A stretch of DNA of 64,000 nucleotides from an uncultured Opitutales bacterium (GTDB lineage: Bacteria > Verrucomicrobiota > Verrucomicrobiia > Opitutales > Intestinicryptomonadaceae): assembly GCA_900547395.1 (NCBI GenBank), contig URGP01000001.1:1-64000 (forward strand), written 5' to 3'. Within the stretch, counting starts at the first letter, position 1, and each line of letters starts with the position of its first letter. Positions 47,080 to 56,399 of the stretch are shown in pieces. A model generated the notes under the pieces. It worked only from the letters and a program-made list of their open reading frames with translations, ran no database searches and was not told the origin of the DNA. The position numbers and the translations under genes are program-made.

Positions 47080-50000
47080 TTATCTTGCTTCAGTTTGGTA
47101 TCGTTCGCGCATCCAAAGACCAGGGTAGATTTCCCTGACAATGGAGGGTTTTGCTTCAATCAGTTTTTTACTATTTATCCAATGTTGGTATAACGAAAAT
47201 GTCGGAGTTGTGGAATTGTTAATTTCAGGAGCTTCTATCCCAGATTTTGTTGTCGGGAAAAACCTGTCGTAAATATCAGGGGCATGATTGTGTATAACTT
47301 TGCTGAAAAACTCCGTAGTCTTTTTGATTTTTACCTGCAAAGAGCGTTGAGGATAATTTTTTGCATGCACAACCAAATAGAATGGAGCTGTTTCCACCGC
47401 CCAAATAAATCCATAAGCAGGATAAGAACCTCCGCTGTTTGTAAATTCAGGGGCAACGCCGCTTATCCAACCATCGGAAGATATTGACTGAATCGTTACA
47501 AGGGTGGAGATGGCTGAATAATACCAAGTCAAACCGTAGTTTTTATGGGGACGCTTTAAATAAAACTTGTCTCCGACATCAAGTTCCAATCCAAGGGCTT
47601 TCGCGTTTACGCGAACAGAATTTAACCCGAAAATGTATTCTATTTCGCGCCAAGTTTTTTTGTATCCTTTCCAATCAGCGGCGCGCTCTTCGGGGTTTGC
47701 ATATCGTTCTTCAAGAGAGGCAATTTCCTTTTCAAGCTCCAAGCCGCACTTGGTGTTTTTTGCGCGGAAGTGCAGGACGTTATCCGCGTACCAGTTTTGC
47801 TTGCAGGAAGCGTAAAGCTGCAATAGGCGGTTTTTGTTCATTTTCACTTTTTGCGTCGAAAACTTGTCAAAGGCGTCGTTGTATGCAAACAGTTCTTTCA
47901 GTGCCTTTTGCGCGTCCTCGCCATAAACCTCTTCCAAAATTTTTGTTATGTTTTCAATTTTGCGCTTAATTTCGTTGTCGCGGCGGCTTCCCGCGCCGTA
48001 GATTTCGCGGGACAGCTCTCTTGAAAACGCCCGCGCCTTTTCGCGCGCTTCGGGATTGCTCGAAGAGGCAAGATAATCCAAATCGTCGGCAAGGTGCACC
48101 GCCCAATTTAAATAAGACGAAAACGGAGCTTTCCCGTCGTCTCGAAATTTGTCTTTTTCGGCATTCAAAGACTCTTCGTAAACTGACCTGTTTTTCTCGT
48201 TTTCGCGGTTATGGCGTTCGAGCAGGCTTTGGGCGTCCCCGATTCCTTTTTCTTTGATTTTCTCGAACCATTCAATGGCTTCCGCCATTTGTGCGCGGCT
48301 TTTCTCCCGCCAGTCGCCGACCTTTTTGAGAACTTCGATTTTCCAAAGGGCGTCGTTATATTTTAGCTCCGAAGAATAGCCCTTACCCGACAATTCCAAG
48401 TCGTTTGAAACCGCGTCAAATTCGGCGTCAAGCGCCTCTTTTGAAAGCCCCCTGACCTTTCTTGCGTAGTTTAAAATCTCGTGGGAATCGGCGGATATGG
48501 AGCGTTTGTCTGCGCGTTTTGTCTTGTTGAATGTTCCGCCCGATTTTAAAATTTTGTCGAGTTTTTCCCCAAGTTCCGCCTTGTCGTCCCTGACTCCGCG
48601 GTTGAAAATACGAAGCGCGATATGCTCGGCGCGGAGCGTGAAGTTGTCGATTTTCTGCCCTGTTCTTTCGCCGTCTTTGATTGTTATTACGGCATAATTC
48701 GCTTTTTCAAGCTCGGATATTTTAGACAAAATGCGCTCTTTTTCAAGACCGTAGGAAAGCTCGTTTGCCGATGCCGACAATATGTTTACAAGGGTTTTTC
48801 TGTACTTTTCGCGCATAACCCCCTCGCTTTCGTCCGCAAGGCGGGAACGCCTTAAAACTTCACGCTTGATTGTCGATATTACATCTCGGATATTTTTGTT
48901 TAGAACGGGCCTTGACGCTTCGGAGACTTCCATTTCAGAATCCCCGTCGGGTTGCGCCTCTTCCAATTCTTCCAACGACAGGCTTTGTCCCTCAAAACCG
49001 TTTGCAGGCTCTTTTTCCATGGCTTGCAGGATTGAAGCGGTCAAGTCGGCATCGAAATCGGATTCCCCGTAGCCTTTTATGTCTTTTAGCTTTTTAAGCT
49101 TTTGGTCTTTCAGCCACTGCGCAACCTTTGCCTTTGCCATGCCGTATTCCTCTCCGTCCTTTCTGAACGAGGAATATATTTTATCGACCATTTCGCTTTG
49201 CCAATGGTAGTCGCTTTCGGCTAATTGGACGGCTTGGTCCAAGTCCTTTTTTGCGTTGTACTTTTTAGCCCTGCAAGTCTCGGCAACTTTAACTGCCCTG
49301 TCTTTTACATATTCGTAATTCGAGCCGTCAAACCCCTCTGACTGCGGCAAAAGCTTTTCAAGTTTTGACTGCGTTATCCTGCCGCCAAGCAGAATGTCTT
49401 TTGCAAGCACTATCGAAGCCCAAACAAGAGGGTTTTCTCTCCGCTCCTGCCGAAGCAGGTATTTTAAATTTGAGGGATTTTCGTCCTGATTTAATCCCAG
49501 TCCGAATAACCCTTCGCTTTCCAATCGCGGTCTTGAGCTTTCGTATGCTCTTCCCAAAATTCGTCCGACAAGTCGTCGTACTTTATTGGAATTTCTCTTA
49601 TCAATGAATCTGCTATCTCGAAGTCCGCTTGTGATAACGGCAATTTCATTGCTTTGATTGTTTCCAACGCTTGGGCTTTTGTATTTATTTTCGATGTATT
49701 CATATATGCTTTCTAAGATGCGTACAAATTGATTTTCGTTTACCACATATTGCCAAGCTTTCGCATCTTCCGTTTTTACAGTCTTTGGAATGTCCGACGA
49801 GCTGTCAATATAAATCGTATTTATTTTTTTGCCGTATTTGGATTTCAGTTTTATTTCAATCTTTTCAACCTTTTTATTTGCACTTTCATAGGCTCCAATA
49901 AAATAATCAAGCGGTAAAAACCTGCCCTCTTCAATTCCTCTTTTTAGCGAATTTTTCCAGCTGCGTACGGGGTCATTGTAGATTTGGACAATGGTAATTT

Positions 50001-53000
50001 CAAAGCCCGATTTTATTGCATCCTCAACTCTGCGCTCCACGCTTGCAAAATTGTTTAAAGGGCTGTCCAACAAAATGCCGACATCGTTTATGCCCTTTAT
50101 AAGCCCGGCTTTTGACGCGCTGGATTTTCCCGCCGCAGGGTTGCCTGTAAGAAGTATCGCTGTCTTGTTTTTTGTTTGAATTTTTAATGATTCCTGCCAA
50201 ACATACGCCGATATTTTGTCTCCCGCTTCTTTATAAACAGATACATTTGAAGCGTCGTAATTCGGGACAAATGCCCTTATTTTGTCAGGGTCGATTTCAA
50301 TCCTGCCATTTTCATTTGTGTGCGAATTTATGTATTTCTCTGCCGCAGACTTCACATTTTCGGGATTGCTTGCCCACTCGTCCGCCTCGCGCTTTGCGTC
50401 GTCTCTTACGCTCCACCTGATGTCGGGATTTTCGGAATAAGTTCCGACGTTGTCCGTCGCCGATTTGATTTGGGTTGAATCGAAAACAACAAATACATCG
50501 GATGGAGTTTGCATTGCCACTAAATCCGCGCCGTCTCTTAAATTTTTAAATATTACGCCGTCGTATCCGTTTTCTTTGGCATACTTCGCCCATTCGTTTG
50601 AGCTTTTTTCAGGACGTTTTATTACCCCCGCCTGAACAAGGTCTATATCATCTTCGGGCTTGTAGGATTGTTCGAGTTCTTCCGGCGTAAAATCAAACGC
50701 CTTACAAAGTTGCTTTTTCTGCGTAGGCGTTAAATCTTTGATTTTTACAATGCCGCCCGAATGGTCTCTTATTGCTCCGAACTCATTGCCCGCAGAATCT
50801 ATGACAAGCGGATTTCGGAAAAAAATAAATACATCATAGACATTGCTACCCATGCTCCCTGCAACATCGCGACTTGACGAAAAGAAGTGCATACCGTCGG
50901 ATGTTCTACGCCCTTTATCCGTTTTCCCGAATACCGTAAAACGCGAATAGTCGCTGTTAGTGTTGGTCGTCCCGTGGTAAACCACCAAAGGCTCTCCGTT
51001 TTCGTCAACGACTTTTGAGGCGTTTTTCGGGTCGTTCTCCCAGTCCCCAAACCACTTTTTGAAATTCGGAGTGCGGACTAAGAGCCACTGCTTTTCGGTA
51101 AGTTTTGTGGGCTTGCCGTTCGGGGCTTTGAGCCACTGCGGAGTATTTACATACCTTGCCCTGACTTCCTCAATCTGCCTTTCAGCTTCAGCAATTTCCG
51201 CATCAGACGGCGCACTGCGTGTGTCGCGGAAAGAATAGCGAAATCTTGGATTATTTTGCCTTAATTCAAAAATATTGTCTTTTTCCGCTTGACTTAAATC
51301 CGCCTCCGTGAAAATTTTATTACCATAAGAGGGTAAATTCTTGTCAAGATTGCGCCCGTGGAATTGAACCAACGGCAATCTAAGATAAGAAGGTATCCTC
51401 TTTCTGTTTATATATCTGAGCCGTTTGTTTTGTATCGCAAATTCCAACTGGCTTATATTCCTTGAATGAATACTCCTTATGTCGTTAACAACGACTTTCC
51501 TACTTGCAATTTCCTTGTCGCAATGGATTGCTACTACAACAGGTTTTCCGTTTTCCGCAGTAATTTCCGTCAAAACAACAAACGCATTTGCGACGGTATC
51601 AGATTCAAATATCGCTATCGGGTCGGCTATTTCAACTGGGAGATGCTTTAAGTCTGAAATATTTAATTCAGGATGTTCTTGTAGTTTTTTGTCTAACTGG
51701 CTTTTTTTCAGTTCAATAGGCAATGCACTTATCCCGACAAGCCTCATTGCTTCGGGTGTTGTACCAAGCCTAAAAACATGCTTGTTGTCAAGTTTGCCGT
51801 CTATGTAGTCTTGAAGCTCGCTTGCAAAACGCTCCGCGTCCGATTTCCTTATGTTCCAAGAAACATCGCTTTTATGCTCCGTACCGCCATAGCGTTCAAA
51901 AGCCTTTTGAAGTTCCGCTATCTTCGGCGGATTGCCCTCGCCGAACATGTCAACGCTCGAGGTGTCTATGTTCTTCACAAGGCTGTAATATTCGTTTAAA
52001 ACGCCGCTTATCCCCGTGGGCGTCTTTACGTTCGCCTCAAACAGCTCCATCAAAAACGACACTTCCGCGCTCGGCGCCGGCTCAAACATTTCAAGCTGGG
52101 AAGTGTAATCTTTGTATGTGCGCCCCTCACGCCTTAAATTTACATACAATTCAACAGCCTGCGACATCTCGGAAGACAAGTCGTAATCCGCATTCCCCGC
52201 AAGCTTGCCCAAATTCGCTGCCGAACCTATAAGCCCCCTTATAAGTCCGCTCCATCCCTCGGGATTGTCCAAAAGGTTTTCTATCACGTCGCGCTTGTTC
52301 GGGTCGAGCATCGCGGCAAGCACCGCCGCGCGTATCCTCGGCGCAAGATTGGCCTTTATTCTACCGTTTTTATCAATGTACTGCTCCCTGCCGCCAACCG
52401 CCTCTAAAAAAGCGTTGATAAACTCCGTGTTGCTTTCCGACAATACGTCTCCCTTGTCTGACGGGAAAAACAAATCAAGTATCCTGCCGCCGCCCGTGCC
52501 AATCTCCAAAATCCTGCGCGCGTCGGCAACCGCCGTCTCCGCATTGCTCATTGAAGCCACTTTCTGCTTATTGGAGCGCGCCGCAAATTCCTGCAGGCTC
52601 ATCCCGCCCGAATTTTCTATTCTGCGCACAAGCACGGGGCTTTTTATTCCGATTGGAACATTCAGCCCCATCTGCCTTGCCCTGCTTAAAACATAATCGC
52701 GGTAGCTTGCCCCCCTTTCGGGATTGTTTTCATAAGCCTCGCGTATCGCCAATATTCGACCGTTGCCCGAAAGAACCTGCCCCTTTGCGTCGATTATCGG
52801 CGCGCCCTCGTCCGTGGTCTCTGAAGAATCCAGACGCTTAGGGTTAAGATGCGCGGCAATTTTGCTCACCTGCTCTATCGACCCCCTGCGTGCGCGGTTT
52901 CTCGGCTGCAGGGTATCGTCGTAGCCGCCGTCTGTGGAAGCGATTATTTCGGATGCATCCAAAACGGCATACTTGCCGCCGACTTCGGGGCCGTTTTCTT

Positions 53001-53976
53001 CGGGAGTGGTCGCGGTCCAGTCATCGGAATAAAGTTTTTGAGTTTCCCTGTTTACACGGTTAAAGAGGGCTTTTGCAATATCGGTAATTTCCCTGTCGTG
53101 AATGTCGATAGCGGTGTTTTCTGTAGTAAAAATTCTTTTTATCCAGTTTTTAAAGGTTTTGAAAACGCTCCGTCCGTTTTCGTCCAAAACCTCTTTTAAC
53201 GCCACTCTTTCGCAAACCCTTGCGATGTACTCTTCAGCCAAATCCAAGTCATTGTTATTGGCATATTCGCTTTCGAGGCTCTGCCTCAGCGCATTGCCGC
53301 CGCCCATTATTTGCAAGACGCGATTTAACATTCCGTTAAAGGACGGGTCTTGCCTTATTTTGTCCGCAATCCAGTGCAGGCGTTCGTGCGCCAGCGTCCT
53401 GAAAGCCTCAACGCCGTCTTTAAAATGCGGCTCAAAAAGATATATTTTGCCGTTTTTATGGTCGTATGCGCCTTTGCGCCTAATGTCAGACATTATTTCC
53501 TCTGCCTCTTCCGGGGAAAAAATGCCTTCAAGCTCTTCGGCGCCGCTTACAAAAACAACCTCGTCCCTGCCGCCGTATTTATCCAGAAACGCTTCAATCA
53601 CCGAACGCTTGCCGTTTTCCTCAAAAGCGTCTATTTTTTGAAATTCCTTTTCGAGATTTGCCGTCTCTTCTTCGTTTTTTCGGCGCGTGTCCGCAATCAT
53701 CTCGACAATTTTCCTATTTGCGGCAGCGCGCATTTTGCCCATTGATAACTCTTTATTTTCCAAAAGCTCAACGTCGCTCAAAAAACCGTCCAAATCTTCT
53801 TGCGAATCAAATCTGCCCTCAAGCATGGACAGCCGCCGGTCTTCAGGCGCGCTTAAATACGAGCCTAAAAAATCTTCCCCGTATTTGTCGCCTGCATGCT
53901 CCGCCACGCGCCTTAAATCCGCATCCATTTTGTCAAGCTGCATTATTGCGGATTTTGCACGCAGATGATTGTTCAC
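47080..53976 (-). CDS. giant phage/element polyvalent protein with zeta-toxin-like kinase
   Basis: 2298 codons from a GTG start at 53976. No signal peptide. Domains I infer in order: coiled coil; zincin-like segment with HExxH at 197-201 (TLAHERLHWIAD); DdrB/ParB-like segment (about 335-640, KGQVLSGNGRILAIREAY); MuF-C/PBECR-like segment (about 750-895, LPVEIADPIAIFESDTVANA); ADP-ribosyltransferase-like segment (about 945-1170, WFGDWENDP...VVYHGTTN...YDGVIFKNL); zeta-toxin-like P-loop kinase (about 1200-1425, LLTGNPAAGKSS, Walker A at 1278-1286); then about 800 residues mostly helical, and a C-terminal beta region. This matches the polyvalent proteins that phages and conjugative elements inject to handle host conflict. 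In-frame stop lies 10 codons before the GTG and the sequence before it still reads as protein (RAYFSDAVNNHL), so the front is probably lost. Confidence 0.75.
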   Translation of the reverse strand: MNNHLRAKSAIMQLDKMDADLRRVAEHAGDKYGEDFLGSYLSAPEDRRLSMLEGRFDSQEDLDGFLSDVELLENKELSMGKMRAAANRKIVEMIADTRRKNEEETANLEKEFQKIDAFEENGKRSVIEAFLDKYGGRDEVVFVSGAEELEGIFSPEEAEEIMSDIRRKGAYDHKNGKIYLFEPHFKDGVEAFRTLAHERLHWIADKIRQDPSFNGMLNRVLQIMGGGNALRQSLESEYANNNDLDLAEEYIARVCERVALKEVLDENGRSVFKTFKNWIKRIFTTENTAIDIHDREITDIAKALFNRVNRETQKLYSDDWTATTPEENGPEVGGKYAVLDASEIIASTDGGYDDTLQPRNRARRGSIEQVSKIAAHLNPKRLDSSETTDEGAPIIDAKGQVLSGNGRILAIREAYENNPERGASYRDYVLSRARQMGLNVPIGIKSPVLVRRIENSGGMSLQEFAARSNKQKVASMSNAETAVADARRILEIGTGGGRILDLFFPSDKGDVLSESNTEFINAFLEAVGGREQYIDKNGRIKANLAPRIRAAVLAAMLDPNKRDVIENLLDNPEGWSGLIRGLIGSAANLGKLAGNADYDLSSEMSQAVELYVNLRREGRTYKDYTSQLEMFEPAPSAEVSFLMELFEANVKTPTGISGVLNEYYSLVKNIDTSSVDMFGEGNPPKIAELQKAFERYGGTEHKSDVSWNIRKSDAERFASELQDYIDGKLDNKHVFRLGTTPEAMRLVGISALPIELKKSQLDKKLQEHPELNISDLKHLPVEIADPIAIFESDTVANAFVVLTEITAENGKPVVVAIHCDKEIASRKVVVNDIRSIHSRNISQLEFAIQNKRLRYINRKRIPSYLRLPLVQFHGRNLDKNLPSYGNKIFTEADLSQAEKDNIFELRQNNPRFRYSFRDTRSAPSDAEIAEAERQIEEVRARYVNTPQWLKAPNGKPTKLTEKQWLLVRTPNFKKWFGDWENDPKNASKVVDENGEPLVVYHGTTNTNSDYSRFTVFGKTDKGRRTSDGMHFFSSSRDVAGSMGSNVYDVFIFFRNPLVIDSAGNEFGAIRDHSGGIVKIKDLTPTQKKQLCKAFDFTPEELEQSYKPEDDIDLVQAGVIKRPEKSSNEWAKYAKENGYDGVIFKNLRDGADLVAMQTPSDVFVVFDSTQIKSATDNVGTYSENPDIRWSVRDDAKREADEWASNPENVKSAAEKYINSHTNENGRIEIDPDKIRAFVPNYDASNVSVYKEAGDKISAYVWQESLKIQTKNKTAILLTGNPAAGKSSASKAGLIKGINDVGILLDSPLNNFASVERRVEDAIKSGFEITIVQIYNDPVRSWKNSLKRGIEEGRFLPLDYFIGAYESANKKVEKIEIKLKSKYGKKINTIYIDSSSDIPKTVKTEDAKAWQYVVNENQFVRILESIYEYIENKYKSPSVGNNQSNEIAVITSGLRDSRFIDKRNSNKVRRLVGRILGRAYESSRPRLESEGLFGLGLNQDENPSNLKYLLRQERRENPLVWASIVLAKDILLGGRITQSKLEKLLPQSEGFDGSNYEYVKDRAVKVAETCRAKKYNAKKDLDQAVQLAESDYHWQSEMVDKIYSSFRKDGEEYGMAKAKVAQWLKDQKLKKLKDIKGYGESDFDADLTASILQAMEKEPANGFEGQSLSLEELEEAQPDGDSEMEVSEASRPVLNKNIRDVISTIKREVLRRSRLADESEGVMREKYRKTLVNILSASANELSYGLEKERILSKISELEKANYAVITIKDGERTGQKIDNFTLRAEHIALRIFNRGVRDDKAELGEKLDKILKSGGTFNKTKRADKRSISADSHEILNYARKVRGLSKEALDAEFDAVSNDLELSGKGYSSELKYNDALWKIEVLKKVGDWREKSRAQMAEAIEWFEKIKEKGIGDAQSLLERHNRENEKNRSVYEESLNAEKDKFRDDGKAPFSSYLNWAVHLADDLDYLASSSNPEAREKARAFSRELSREIYGAGSRRDNEIKRKIENITKILEEVYGEDAQKALKELFAYNDAFDKFSTQKVKMNKNRLLQLYASCKQNWYADNVLHFRAKNTKCGLELEKEIASLEERYANPEERAADWKGYKKTWREIEYIFGLNSVRVNAKALGLELDVGDKFYLKRPHKNYGLTWYYSAISTLVTIQSISSDGWISGVAPEFTNSGGSYPAYGFIWAVETAPFYLVVHAKNYPQRSLQVKIKKTTEFFSKVIHNHAPDIYDRFFPTTKSGIEAPEINNSTTPTFSLYQHWINSKKLIEAKPSIVREIYPGLWMRERYQTEAR
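49491..49703 (-). CDS. 70-aa ORF nested in the +1 frame, antitoxin candidate
   Basis: An ATG-started ORF on the same strand as the giant gene but in the +1 frame, starting at the end of the zeta-like kinase domain (host codon about 1425) and ending at host codon about 1495. Translation (MNTSKINTKAQALETIKAMK..., then LSQADFEIADSLIREIPIKY, ending KAKGYSDWD) reads as a real helical acidic protein, more so than the host frame, which here gives an Arg/Ser-rich stretch. AGAAAG lies 6-10 bp before the ATG. Position just after a toxin domain suggests an antitoxin; that function is inference. Confidence 0.5.
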   Translation of the reverse strand: MNTSKINTKAQALETIKAMKLPLSQADFEIADSLIREIPIKYDDLSDEFWEEHTKAQDRDWKAKGYSDWD

Positions 53977-54013
53977 GGCGTCGGAAAAATATGCTCGGAG
54001 AGCTTATCTCTGA

Positions 54014-54118
54014 ATGAGATCTGAACTTGTCGAGCTAAAAAACGAAATCTTCAAACACATTGCCGTCTGGCAAATAGGCATAATAGTCGCCATACTCAAA
54101 GTTGCGATAAAAGATTAA
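54014..54118 (+). pseudogene. C-terminal fragment of a coiled-coil membrane protein
   Basis: 34 codons, MRSELVELKNEIFKHIAVWQ then IGIIVAILKVAIKD, with an in-frame stop directly before the ATG. The pattern (charged helix, Trp, single terminal membrane span) is that of the C-terminus of DUF1640/CCDC90-like proteins. It lies back to back with the truncated 5' end of the giant gene, as if both had been cut at one junction. Confidence 0.4.
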
Positions 54119-54189
54119 TTTTATTATAATTATGATTTAAATAGTTATACGTTTATTTCTTTTTTTAATACAATAATCTAATCCGAATA

Positions 54190-54218
54190 TTGCACTTGTC
54201 TGTCTTTTATGTTATATT
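54190..54218 (+). promoter_or_regulatory. promoter of the secretin gene
   Basis: TTGCAC (54190-54195), 17-bp spacer, TATATT (54213-54218). The ATG is only 16 bp beyond the -10, so the mRNA would be leaderless or nearly so; no Shine-Dalgarno is visible. Confidence 0.55.
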
Positions 54219-54233
54219 GATAAAAATTTTTAT

Positions 54234-56336
54234 ATGGGAAAATATTGTTGTATCATTTTATTTTTACTGATTTTTATTCAGCCATCGATTGCATCGCCAT
54301 CAACAACAATTAAAATGACTGAATTTGAAGGAATGGATGAAATATCCATTAAGATAAATCGTATGCAAGGACCTTTTTATTTTGTGGATGCCCCGTTAAT
54401 TTCGATTTTGGAATTACTTGAAAAATTATTGGACAAACCTATTATTTATTCTTCTACCCTACCGCAAACCGCAAAATTCTCTTTCAAATCGGAAAAGAAA
54501 ATCCCACATGATGACGCAGTAAAAATTTTCCGCTCAATGCTTATGTTAAATGGAATTGCACTTATTCCTGTTGACGGCGATAAATACTATAAAGCAGTTC
54601 CTTCGGCTGGAGTCAGCACGCAAATTCCGGAATTTCTTGTCGGAAGAGCTTCAAATCTTACCCCAAGCCAAGATTTCTATACTAAATTTTTTGAGCTTAA
54701 ATACATTCAAATTGCAGACATAGAAAGCAAATTAAAATCTTCTCTTTCACAAAACAATGTTGGAATCTTTGAGACTTTTCCCAAAAGCAACTCCTTTTGG
54801 GTTACAGACACATTGCTTAATATTCAGCGTATAGAAGCGATTTTAGACAATCTTGATACTCAAAAAAATGAAATGTTTTTCATTCAAATAACAAATTCAT
54901 CTGCAAGCGATATAAAAGATAAAATATCCGCCCTAAAATTAGACGAATTCGCGAATGCCACAATTTCTTCCGATGCAAGGACAAATAAGCTTATCGTTGT
55001 CGCCTCAAAACCTATTTATGAAAAAGTAAAACAGATTGTAACAGAATTAGACATACAATCCGATGCAATACTTAAAAGCGAAGTTGTTTATGTAAAGCAC
55101 GGAGAAGCTGCAAAAATTGTTGAAGTTCTTAATAAAATTGTAAGCGGTCAAAAACAATCCAAAAGCAATAAAAACGCAAGAGACTTGCCTCCAGAGAAAA
55201 CACTTGCCCAAAAACCTACAAGTACAGATAAAAAAGAATCTGATATTTTACAAATTTCAGAAGGTACAAAAAATCTCTCAGATGAAAAAAATTCCAATTT
55301 CGGCATAGAATTTTCAGATTATGTACAAATTGTATCAGAAGAAAGAAGTAATGCCATTGTGCTGTATGGAACAAGCAATGATTTAAAGCAGATTAAATCA
55401 ATCATAAATCAATTGGATATTGTTCTTGCCCAAGTAAAAATTGATGTTCTAATTACCGAAGTAGTTCTATCAAATGATCAAGTTTCAGGTTTGAGTTCTT
55501 TTGGATTGTCATACAATGCCTCGGATATAGATGGTTTTTCAGGCTCTACACAAACATACAACCTTACAAATTCAAGTACTCCTGCATTTTCTATAAGTGC
55601 AAGCGAAACAAGTTTTTCATTTTTATTGGGAGTGGCACGTCAAAATCAAAATGTCAAAGTTCTTTCTGCTCCAACTATTGTAACTACACACAATAAAGAA
55701 GCAGAAGTTAACATATCGCAATCACTTCCTATAATCACATCTTCAATGAGCGATATTACGAGTATAACTACAACACGCAGTTCTGTATCATATAAAGACA
55801 TAGGCATTCGATTGCTCGTTACCCCTCTTGTTGGAGCAAATGGTAGTATTCAGTTAAAAATAGACCAAAGTGTAGATTCAATTTCAGGTTATACAACTAT
55901 TGATAATAATCAGCAACCCATAATTAGCAAAAGGAAAGCTACAAGCTTTATTAGTGCAAAAAATAATGAAGTTATAACTTTAGCCGGTTTGCAACAAATA
56001 GATACGACAAAATTAGATGGCGGAGTTTGGTTTCTTAGCGATATTCCATTGTTAGGTGAATTATTTAAGCCTTCCAAAAACGAATATACTCGAAGAGAGC
56101 TTATTATATTTATTCGCCCTACGGTTATTGAAAGCACGCCGACAAACAGTATTATTAAGGGAAAAGAAATATTCCAATCCCCATCAAAAGATGAAATTGA
56201 AACATTTTTTAAAGATGGAAAGTTTTATAAAAATGGCGAATTGGAAGAAAATGCAAAAGAATTTGAAGAAAACAGACCGCACAATCGTGTTAAGAATGTT
56301 ATTTTAGCTCCGCTTAGTTCTTCTGAAAAGAAATAA
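54234..56336 (+). CDS. secretin (GspD/PilQ-like), orphan
   Basis: 700 residues with a signal peptide (MGKYCCIILFLLIFIQPSIA). N-terminal N0-like domain (FVDAPLISILELLEKLLDKPI), N1-N3-like domains (FFELKYIQIADIESKLKSSL; VVYVKHGEAAKIVEVLNKIV), a disordered linker (about 300-350), and the secretin pore domain from about residue 395 (VKIDVLITEVVLSNDQVSGL) with VLSAPTIVTTHNKEAEV and the end motif VWFLSDIPLLGELF...RRELIIFIRPTVI. Secretins form outer-membrane channels of type II/III secretion, type IV pili or phage. No other secretion genes are near. AT-rich codon use unlike the genes to the left. Confidence 0.88.
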   Translation: MGKYCCIILFLLIFIQPSIASPSTTIKMTEFEGMDEISIKINRMQGPFYFVDAPLISILELLEKLLDKPIIYSSTLPQTAKFSFKSEKKIPHDDAVKIFRSMLMLNGIALIPVDGDKYYKAVPSAGVSTQIPEFLVGRASNLTPSQDFYTKFFELKYIQIADIESKLKSSLSQNNVGIFETFPKSNSFWVTDTLLNIQRIEAILDNLDTQKNEMFFIQITNSSASDIKDKISALKLDEFANATISSDARTNKLIVVASKPIYEKVKQIVTELDIQSDAILKSEVVYVKHGEAAKIVEVLNKIVSGQKQSKSNKNARDLPPEKTLAQKPTSTDKKESDILQISEGTKNLSDEKNSNFGIEFSDYVQIVSEERSNAIVLYGTSNDLKQIKSIINQLDIVLAQVKIDVLITEVVLSNDQVSGLSSFGLSYNASDIDGFSGSTQTYNLTNSSTPAFSISASETSFSFLLGVARQNQNVKVLSAPTIVTTHNKEAEVNISQSLPIITSSMSDITSITTTRSSVSYKDIGIRLLVTPLVGANGSIQLKIDQSVDSISGYTTIDNNQQPIISKRKATSFISAKNNEVITLAGLQQIDTTKLDGGVWFLSDIPLLGELFKPSKNEYTRRELIIFIRPTVIESTPTNSIIKGKEIFQSPSKDEIETFFKDGKFYKNGELEENAKEFEENRPHNRVKNVILAPLSSSEKK

Positions 56337-56367
56337 AAAGTAGCTAAATTTAAAAGTAATTTAGCCA
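56334..56367 (-). terminator. terminator of the exported protein gene
   Basis: GCTAAATT / AATTTAGC hairpin (about 56343-56365), followed on the reverse strand by a short T run that overlaps the secretin stop. Confidence 0.5.
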
Positions 56368-56399
56368 CTCAACATTTAGATTTTCTTACAAGTCATAGT

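Noticed and set aside
53102..53641. 179-codon forward frame at the start of the giant gene
   Set aside because: Antisense shadow of the HExxH segment; Ser/Leu-rich with no domain pattern.
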